A DNA stretch of 64,000 nucleotides from Lelliottia nimipressuralis (GTDB taxonomy: Bacteria > Pseudomonadota > Gammaproteobacteria > Enterobacterales > Enterobacteriaceae): contig NZ_SDDX01000013.1 of NCBI RefSeq assembly GCF_004115925.1, positions 172,781 to 236,780 on the forward strand, in the 5' to 3' direction. Position 1 is the first letter of the stretch, and each line of letters starts with the position of its first letter. Of the stretch, positions 58,454 through 64,000 are shown one piece after another. The notes under the pieces were generated by a model, which saw nothing but the letters and a program-made list of their open reading frames with translations, had not been told where the DNA came from and did no database searches. Both the position numbers and the translations under genes were made by a program.

Positions 58454-59071
58454 TTATTTCGCTTTCAGATCGTTTTTGACGCTTTTAACGCCATCGACGG
58501 CTTTAGCGATAGTTTCGGCGCGTTCCACCTGCGCCTGGGAATCAACCGTACCGGAGAGCTGGACCACACCGTCGGTGGTTTCAACTTTCACTTTACGAGA
58601 CGGTACGATGTCATCTGCTAATAGTTTAGCTTTGATTTCGCTGGTGGTTGCGGTGTCGCCTGCATAGCCTTTCACAGACGCGTCTTTAGCATCACGCACG
58701 TGCAGTTTGTCGCTGACTGAGGTGACGCCTTCAACGCCTTTCGCCACGGTGACGGCTTGTTCAGCCTGCGCCTGGCTTTCCACGAAGCCACTCAAGGTGA
58801 CCACTTTTTTGTCAGTTTTTACGGAAATGTCGGTGCTCTTGATGTTTTCATCATCCACCAGAGCCGCTTTCACTTTTGCTGTGATAGAGCTGTCATCCAT
58901 GAAATTACCGACTTTATTCATAGAGCTATCGATTTTTTGCCCTGCGCTGTCCGCGGTGGATTGCGCCTTATCCGTAGTAGTGCTTTCTGCCAGGGCAGAA
59001 CCACTTACCAGGAGGCCACCCAGAGTGACTGCCAGCAGAGTTTTAGAAATCTTAAGTCTTGTCATATTCAT
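58454..59071 (-). CDS. osmY: Osmotically inducible periplasmic protein OsmY
   Basis: A periplasmic stress protein with two BON domains, induced by high osmolarity and stationary phase and thought to act as a chaperone or membrane shield. It has 205 residues from ATG 59071 ([15 protein letters not shown]) after AGGAATACATCG. The signal peptide is cut after SALA before ESTTT. BON domains lie at about 62-125 ([19 protein letters not shown]) and about 140-205 ([13 protein letters not shown]). Confidence 0.96.
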   Translation of the reverse strand: MNMTRLKISKTLLAVTLGGLLVSGSALAESTTTDKAQSTADSAGQKIDSSMNKVGNFMDDSSITAKVKAALVDDENIKSTDISVKTDKKVVTLSGFVESQAQAEQAVTVAKGVEGVTSVSDKLHVRDAKDASVKGYAGDTATTSEIKAKLLADDIVPSRKVKVETTDGVVQLSGTVDSQAQVERAETIAKAVDGVKSVKNDLKAK

Positions 59072-59226
59072 CGATGTATTCCTGTAGTTTGCTCGGAAGT
59101 TGAGCGTCAAAACATCCCTTCATACTAGTTTTTAATCTTGCGAATAAACACACGGCCGGGATGAGAGACTCATGAACACGCATTGAACAGGACTATCATC
59201 CGCGCCCGGTGTTAAACACTGAGTTA

Positions 59227-59233
59227 AATATAG
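59227..59233 (-). promoter_or_regulatory. Candidate osmY sigmaS-type -10 region
   Basis: On the minus strand GTGATCTATATTTAA includes CTATATT, a -10 with the C at -13 favoured by sigmaS. TCAATGTGATC just upstream resembles a CRP half-site, and E. coli osmY is sigmaS-dependent and CRP-repressed. Otherwise the 305-bp gap 59072-59376 holds only the prfC terminator and AT-rich DNA. Confidence 0.45.
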
Positions 59234-59344
59234 ATCACATTGACAAAGCCGCTTTCAGAATCGGGCAAAAAACGAGCAATAACGCTAAAATCGCGTTGAA
59301 TTAAGAACATTCCGCAAGGGATTAATAAGGCTGGAGTTTAAGAA

Positions 59345-59368
59345 GAGCACGGCGGGCGCCGTGCTCTG
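59345..59368 (-). terminator. Terminator of prfC
   Basis: AGAGCACGGC and GCCGTGCTCT form a 10-bp stem around GGGC, 9 bp past the prfC stop. The T run is short, so efficiency is uncertain. Confidence 0.75.
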
Positions 59369-59376
59369 AGAAAGGA

Positions 59377-60966
59377 TTAGTGCTCGCGGGTTTTGCGGAA
59401 CTGAACGTCAGGATAGCGTTCCTGGGTCAGATTCAGGTTAACCATGGTTGGGGCGATGTACGTCAGGTTATCGCCGCCATCCAGTGCCAGCTGGATTTCG
59501 TTCTTACGTTTGAACTCTTCGAATTTCTTCACGTCAGCACATTCAACCCAGCGCGCCGTCGCCACGTTCACCGATTCGTAGATCGCTTCCACATTGTACT
59601 CGCTCTTCAGACGTGCAACGACCACGTCGAACTGCAGCACACCGACCGCGCCCACGATCAGATCGTTGTTGGCAATTGGACGGAAGACCTGCACCGCGCC
59701 CTCTTCGGAGAGCTGGACCAGACCTTTGAGCAGCTGCTTTTGCTTCAGCGGATCTTTCAGACGGATACGACGGAACAGTTCCGGCGCGAAGTTCGGGATA
59801 CCGGTGAACTTCATCATTTCACCCTGGGTGAAGGTGTCGCCGATCTGAATGGTGCCGTGGTTATGCAGGCCGATGATGTCGCCCGGATAGGCTTCTTCAA
59901 CGTGTGAACGGTCGCCCGCCATAAAGGTCAGCGCGTCGGAAATGACAACGTCTTTCCCGATACGTACCTGGCGCAACTTCATGCCCTTTTCATACTTACC
60001 GGAAACCACACGCAGGAAGGCCACGCGGTCGCGGTGTTTCGGGTCCATGTTGGCCTGAATCTTAAAGACGAAGCCGGTGAATTTCTCTTCTGCGGCTTCG
60101 ACAAGACGGGAGTCAGTTTTGCGCGGCATCGGCTGCGGTGCCCACTCCACCAGACCGTCGAGCATATGATCCACACCAAAGTTACCCAGTGCGGTACCGA
60201 AGAATACCGGCGTGATTTCCCCGGCCAGGAACAGCTCTTTGTCAAACTCGTGAGAAGCGCCTTTAACCAGCTCCAGCTCATCGCGCAGCTGAGAGGCCAG
60301 CTCTTCGCCCACCGCCACGTCCAGATCCGGGTTATCCAGACCTTTTACGATACGCACGTCCTGGATGGTATGACCTTTACCGGTCTGGTACAGATACACT
60401 TCATCTTTATAGAGGTGGTAAACGCCCTTGAACAGCTTACCGCAGCCGATCGGCCAGGTAATTGGCGCGCAGGCGATTTTCAGCTCGCGCTCCACTTCGT
60501 CCATCACTTCCATCGGATCGCGGATGTCACGGTCGAGTTTGTTCATGAAGGTCAGGATCGGCGTATCGCGCAGACGGGTGACTTCCATCAGCTTACGGGT
60601 ACGATCTTCTACCCCTTTCGCGGCGTCGATGACCATCAGACAGCAGTCAACCGCCGTCAGCGTACGGTAGGTATCTTCGGAGAAGTCTTCGTGGCCTGGG
60701 GTGTCGAGGAGGTTCACCAGGCAGTCGTGATACGGGAACTGCATCACGGAGGTGGTAATGGAAATACCACGCTGCTTTTCCATCTCCATCCAGTCCGATT
60801 TGGCGTGCTGGCTGGAGCCACGGCCTTTTACCGTACCGGCGGTCTGAATCGCCTGTCCGAACAGCAGTACCTTTTCGGTGATGGTCGTTTTACCGGCATC
60901 CGGGTGAGAAATAATGGCAAAAGTACGGCGCTTCGCCACCTCTTGCAGATAAGGAGACAACGTCAT
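59377..60966 (-). CDS. prfC: Peptide chain release factor 3 (RF3)
   Basis: A GTPase that recycles RF1 and RF2 from the ribosome after termination. It has 529 residues from ATG 60966 ([14 protein letters not shown]), the E. coli length; a TTG two codons upstream is disfavoured. G motifs are SHPDAGKTT (G1), DTPGHEDF (G3) and MNKLDRD (G4). Domain 2 and 3 follow. Upstream AAGAAGAT serves as ribosome site. Confidence 0.97.
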   Translation of the reverse strand: MTLSPYLQEVAKRRTFAIISHPDAGKTTITEKVLLFGQAIQTAGTVKGRGSSQHAKSDWMEMEKQRGISITTSVMQFPYHDCLVNLLDTPGHEDFSEDTYRTLTAVDCCLMVIDAAKGVEDRTRKLMEVTRLRDTPILTFMNKLDRDIRDPMEVMDEVERELKIACAPITWPIGCGKLFKGVYHLYKDEVYLYQTGKGHTIQDVRIVKGLDNPDLDVAVGEELASQLRDELELVKGASHEFDKELFLAGEITPVFFGTALGNFGVDHMLDGLVEWAPQPMPRKTDSRLVEAAEEKFTGFVFKIQANMDPKHRDRVAFLRVVSGKYEKGMKLRQVRIGKDVVISDALTFMAGDRSHVEEAYPGDIIGLHNHGTIQIGDTFTQGEMMKFTGIPNFAPELFRRIRLKDPLKQKQLLKGLVQLSEEGAVQVFRPIANNDLIVGAVGVLQFDVVVARLKSEYNVEAIYESVNVATARWVECADVKKFEEFKRKNEIQLALDGGDNLTYIAPTMVNLNLTQERYPDVQFRKTREH

Positions 60967-61057
60967 AATCAAATCTTCTTATATAAGCGCGGCAGCAGGC
61001 CACGCATCATGGAATACGAAATTGCGGCTATTTTACCCATCAATGGGGGGCAGGCAA

Positions 61058-61735
61058 TCATTGTTTACACAGGAGTTGCTCCAGTTCGTTCAATGACGAT
61101 ACGGTCCAGGTCGGTTCGATGCCTTCAGGCAGCGCGCGACCGTGTGCGTTCAGCCAGCAGGTTGCCAGCCCGGACTTCATCCCGCCCAGAATATCCGACT
61201 CGGCGGTGTCTCCGACCATCAGCACGCGCTCACGTGCAGGATGGCCGGCTTTTTCCAGCGCATAGTCAAAAATACGCGGATCGGGTTTTGGCACGCCTAC
61301 CTGTTCAGAGATCACCAGCGCGTCGAAATGATCGCGCAGGCCTGTGCGTTCAAGGCGGATCTGCTGCAGGGCGGTAAAGCCGTTGGTGATGATTCCGAGC
61401 TTCACTTTGCCTTTAAGGGCATTAAGCAGGGAAATCGCCCCTGGCAGCGGTGCGCAAATCTCCGCCATCGCGTTGAGAAAAGCCTCGTTTAGCGCGCCGG
61501 GAGAGACATTCAGACGCTCGGACCAGCCCTGAAAACGCTGATGCTGGAGCTGTAACGCCGAGATGGCACCGTTCTGGTAATCCACCCAAAGCGGTTTGTT
61601 CACCGCTTGATAGTCCTGAAAATCTTCTGCGGTAAAGGTGACGCTATAGTCTAAAAACATCCGCTGTAGGCCGCCAAACGAATCAAACGTAAACAGCGTT
61701 TCGTCGGCGTCAAAGAAAATCCAGTCCCATTTCAT
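61058..61735 (-). CDS. yjjG: Pyrimidine 5'-nucleotidase YjjG
   Basis: A HAD-family house-cleaning nucleotidase that hydrolyses dUMP and dTMP and detoxifies altered pyrimidines. It has 225 residues. Motif I is [11 protein letters not shown] (nucleophile Asp at about 9), motif [13 protein letters not shown], motif III with Lys in VPKPDPRIF and motif [16 protein letters not shown]. It lies 91 bp upstream of prfC on the same strand. Confidence 0.95.
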   Translation of the reverse strand: MKWDWIFFDADETLFTFDSFGGLQRMFLDYSVTFTAEDFQDYQAVNKPLWVDYQNGAISALQLQHQRFQGWSERLNVSPGALNEAFLNAMAEICAPLPGAISLLNALKGKVKLGIITNGFTALQQIRLERTGLRDHFDALVISEQVGVPKPDPRIFDYALEKAGHPARERVLMVGDTAESDILGGMKSGLATCWLNAHGRALPEGIEPTWTVSSLNELEQLLCKQ

Positions 61736-61752
61736 CGTTACAACCTTATTTG

Positions 61753-62196
61753 TTATCCAAGCGGCAGCGCCATGATGATGGCGTCTTCGCGTCCCTCGGC
61801 AGTCGGGTAATAATTACGGCGAATCGTCGCCTCGTTAAAGCCTAAGCTTTCGTAGAGTGCGATGGCGGCCGCATTGGAGGCGCGAACCTCCAGCCACAGC
61901 GTGAAGACATCACGTGTCTCCAGCTCGCGTATTACATGTTCCAGCAGTTCCCGGGCCAGGCCACGGCGCTGGTATGCAGGATCGACGGCAATGTTAAACA
62001 GCGTCGCTTCATCCAGCACGACCTGCGTAATGGCAAATGCCGCCATTTCGCCATCGACATCCAGATGGAAATTCAGATAGCGCTCGCCCTGATTGCTGGC
62101 GAATGTTTTTTCGCTCCACGGAAAGGCATGGGCGCGCGTCTCGATCGCGAACGCTGATGCCAGATCAGACGTCGTGAGGGAAGAAATCGTGTTCAT
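61753..62196 (-). CDS. rimI: Ribosomal protein bS18 N-alpha-acetyltransferase RimI
   Basis: A GNAT acetyltransferase that modifies the N-terminal Ala of S18. It has 147 residues from ATG 62196 ([12 protein letters not shown]). Motif A is [21 protein letters not shown] (acetyl-CoA binding R/Q-x-x-G-x-A) and the catalytic Glu and Tyr region includes [18 protein letters not shown]. The start lies within holD (32-bp overlap). Confidence 0.95.
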   Translation of the reverse strand: MNTISSLTTSDLASAFAIETRAHAFPWSEKTFASNQGERYLNFHLDVDGEMAAFAITQVVLDEATLFNIAVDPAYQRRGLARELLEHVIRELETRDVFTLWLEVRASNAAAIALYESLGFNEATIRRNYYPTAEGREDAIIMALPLG

Positions 62197-62578
62197 ATTC
62201 ACAGATTTGTTGCCATAGCGCGCTTCGCGCCTTTGGGTTTGCTTTCAATTCTTCCAGTGGCGGCGTAAGCAGCTGACCGCCCTCAAGGGGAGTCTCATCC
62301 GCAACGCCAAGCCGCCAGCTGTTGCAGCGGCTCTCCGGCGGCAGCATCGCCACGCGCTCGGGCGTCAGCTGTAACACCTGATCGGCGCTCACTTTCAGCG
62401 TACGCAGAACGTCGCTGACCAGCGTCTCAGTGAGCGAGGGCAGCTCTTCAGCCACCATGACCAGACGAACGTGTGCCGGAATGGAGATAGCGATTTCACC
62501 CTGCAACGCCGTCGGGCGACGCAGAGACCACTGGGTGATGCCCAGTTGCTGTAACTGCCAGTCACGTCGGGATGTCAT
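62165..62578 (-). CDS. holD: DNA polymerase III psi subunit HolD
   Basis: The psi subunit of the clamp-loader complex, which links chi (HolC) and SSB to DnaX. It has 137 residues, the E. coli length. The start MTSRRDWQLQQLGITQWSLRRP is the chi-binding N-terminal segment, which is well conserved. It overlaps rimI and is divergent from rsmC with 102 bp between. Confidence 0.96.
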   Translation of the reverse strand: MTSRRDWQLQQLGITQWSLRRPTALQGEIAISIPAHVRLVMVAEELPSLTETLVSDVLRTLKVSADQVLQLTPERVAMLPPESRCNSWRLGVADETPLEGGQLLTPPLEELKANPKARSALWQQICEYEHDFFPHDV

Positions 62579-62680
62579 AGGGAAAACTCCTGTCTGTCAG
62601 GCGCGCAAATATAGCAAATTCGTCGTATATCCGCCAACAAACTACTATAATCCCCGGCTGAGTTTATTGAGGAACAATTC

Positions 62681-63709
62681 ATGTCTGCATTTACCCCGGC
62701 AAGTGAAGTCTTGCTGCGTCACAGTGATGATTTCGAAGAAAGCCGTATTCTGTTTGCCGGAGATATGCAGGACGATCTGCCTGCCCGTTTCGAATGCGCC
62801 GAAAGCCGCGCCCATACCCAGCAATTCCATCACTGGCAGGTGTTAAGCCGTCAGATGGAAGATCGCGTGCGCTTCAGCCTGGTGGCGGAGCAAAGTGATA
62901 TCGCCGACTGCGATACGCTGATCTACTACTGGCCAAAGAACAAACCTGAAGCGCAGTTCCAGCTGATGAACCTGCTCTCCATGCTGCCGGTTGGCTGCGA
63001 CATTTTCGTCGTTGGCGAGAACCGCAGCGGCGTGCGTAGCGCCGAGCAGATGCTGGCGGAATACGCGACGCTGAACAAAATCGACAGCGCGCGTCGCTGC
63101 GGTTTGTACCACGGTCGTCTGGAAAAACAGCCTGAGTTTGATGCCGAAAAAGCCTGGGGCGAGTATCAGCTCGAAGGGCTGACAATCAAAACGCTGCCGG
63201 GCGTCTTTAGCCGCGACGGTCTGGATGTGGGCAGCCAACTGCTGCTCTCCACCTTTACGCCGCACACCAAAGGCAAAGTGCTGGATGTCGGCTGCGGCGC
63301 AGGCGTGTTGTCTGCCGTGCTCGCCACCCACTCCCCGAAAGTGCGTCTTACCCTGTGTGACGTGAGCGCGCCGGCCGTTGAAGCTAGCCGTGCCACCCTT
63401 GCCGCCAATGAGCTCGAAGGCGACGTTTTCGCCAGCAACGTGTTCTCAGAGGTGACAGGGCGTTTCGATATGATTATCTCCAACCCGCCATTCCACGACG
63501 GCATGGAAACCAGCCTTGAAGCGGCACAAACGCTGATTCGCGGTGCGGTACGTCATCTCAACAGCGGCGGTGAGTTGCGCATCGTGGCCAACGCCTTCCT
63601 GCCTTATCCTAACCTTCTGGATGAAATTTTCGGCTTCCATGAAGTGCTGGCGCAGACCGGTCGCTTTAAAGTTTACCGCACGGTTATGACACGTCAGGCG
63701 AAGAAGTAA
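62681..63709 (+). CDS. rsmC: 16S rRNA (guanine1207-N2)-methyltransferase RsmC
   Basis: Methylates G1207 in 30S subunits. It has 342 residues in two duplicated methyltransferase-like domains: the N-terminal (about 1-160) is degenerate and lacks SAM binding, while the C-terminal (about 165-342) has [13 protein letters not shown] (motif I) and ISNPPFHDG (motif IV, catalytic NPPF). Divergent from holD; fhuF, next to it in E. coli, is absent. Confidence 0.96.
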   Translation: MSAFTPASEVLLRHSDDFEESRILFAGDMQDDLPARFECAESRAHTQQFHHWQVLSRQMEDRVRFSLVAEQSDIADCDTLIYYWPKNKPEAQFQLMNLLSMLPVGCDIFVVGENRSGVRSAEQMLAEYATLNKIDSARRCGLYHGRLEKQPEFDAEKAWGEYQLEGLTIKTLPGVFSRDGLDVGSQLLLSTFTPHTKGKVLDVGCGAGVLSAVLATHSPKVRLTLCDVSAPAVEASRATLAANELEGDVFASNVFSEVTGRFDMIISNPPFHDGMETSLEAAQTLIRGAVRHLNSGGELRIVANAFLPYPNLLDEIFGFHEVLAQTGRFKVYRTVMTRQAKK

Positions 63710-63796
63710 TTTGCCGCCAGCCCGGCTGCGCATCGCGCTCCGGGCTATACAAATGCCGATTTTTGCAGCAATCAAAACATCCTGGGCAATTATCTG

Positions 63797-63824
63797 TTGA
63801 CGGAAAGCTGAAAACATCTAGAAT
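63797..63824 (+). promoter_or_regulatory. Promoter of the leu tRNA cluster
   Basis: TTGACG (63797-63802) and TAGAAT (63819-63824) with a 16-bp spacer. The sequence after the -10 (GCGCCTCC) is a GC-rich discriminator typical of stringently controlled stable RNA promoters. The transcript would start about 35 bp before the tRNA. Confidence 0.85.
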
Positions 63825-63865
63825 GCGCCTCCGTGGTTGCGATACTTTTTAAGTATTGATGGTAT

Positions 63866-63952
63866 GCGACGGTGGCGGAATTGGTAGACGCGCTAGCTTC
63901 AGGTGTTAGTGTCTTTACGGACGTGAGGGTTCAAGTCCCTCCCCTCGCACCA
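63866..63952 (+). tRNA. leuV: tRNA-Leu (anticodon CAG)
   Basis: An 87-nt class II tRNA with a long variable arm and encoded CCA. The anticodon CAG lies at 63900-63902 (GCTTCAGGT). The T arm is GAGGG-TTCAAGT-CCCTC. The acceptor stem GCGACGG/CCCTCGC has a C-C mismatch at position 5-68. E. coli has three copies in this location (leuVPQ); the symbol is by position only. Confidence 0.95.
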
Positions 63953-63981
63953 CAAACCATGTTTGATATTGTTCTCACCGG

Positions 63982-64000
63982 GCGACGGTGGCGGAATTGG
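63982..64000 (+). tRNA. leuP: tRNA-Leu, second copy (partial at window edge)
   Basis: The last 19 bases, GCGACGGTGGCGGAATTGG, repeat the 5' end of the preceding tRNA-Leu exactly. The rest lies outside the window. It is 29 bp after the first tRNA, so the two share a transcript. The symbol is by position only. Confidence 0.85.

Noticed and set aside
63710..64000. tRNA-associated integrated element (prophage or island)
   Set aside because: No integrase, direct repeat or phage gene is seen in the window; sequence continues into a second tRNA.

Overview
The window is a stretch of enterobacterial core chromosome. Gene content, order and protein lengths closely follow the Escherichia coli chromosome, read from about 27 kb back through the thr operon at position 0 and on to the leu tRNA cluster near 99 min. 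ERIC and REP/BIME repeats, the Thr/Ile-rich threonine leader, and the trp, deo and cre control sites all point to the Enterobacteriaceae. Several E. coli genes are missing from their usual places: yaaI/yaaW beside dnaK, mokC and IS genes near nhaA, yjjJ between lplA and deoD, and fhuF beside rsmC. Extra genes are present instead. An Enterobacter/Lelliottia/Citrobacter-like member is likely, but I cannot name a genus from the sequence alone.

Layout: 0.1-6.5 kb holds ispH-fkpB-lspA-ileS-ribF (minus) and rpsT (plus). 6.6-12.1 kb holds nhaR/nhaA and the heat-shock operon dnaK-dnaJ with a sigma32 promoter. 12.3-18.8 kb holds satP followed by accessory genes: a divergent CLC-type channel, a Fur-box-preceded ferric-siderophore-type ABC transporter (permease, ATPase, binding protein) and a convergent MFS transporter. 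18.9-23.5 kb holds mog, talB, yaaJ (with an ERIC element in its leader), yaaA and yaaX. 23.8-28.6 kb is thrLABC. 28.8-34.9 kb holds yjtD, the small ORF yjjY, arcA and creABCD. 35-43.6 kb holds rob, gpmB, yjjX, trpR, slt, ettA and a divergent LysR/oxidoreductase pair. 43.7-49.2 kb holds nadR, radA, serB, ytjB and lplA. 49.2-58.4 kb holds deoCABD, the glycyl-radical pair yjjI/yjjW, yjjV, yjjU and the very short ytjA. 58.4-64 kb holds osmY, prfC, yjjG, rimI, holD, rsmC and the start of a tRNA-Leu(CAG) cluster.

The genes cover isoprenoid, flavin, threonine and serine biosynthesis, translation, protein folding, sodium homeostasis, redox and carbon sensing (ArcA, CreBC), and deoxynucleoside catabolism.

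The most notable signals are two ERIC elements (yaaJ leader; deoC-deoA junction), a perfect DeoR operator inside yjjI 601 bp from the deoC-proximal operator, a cre tag overlapping the end of creC, the accessory iron/CLC block with odd residues in two of its proteins, and the uncharacterised glycyl-radical pair YjjI/YjjW. I found no CRISPR array, prophage, insertion sequence or clear new defence system.
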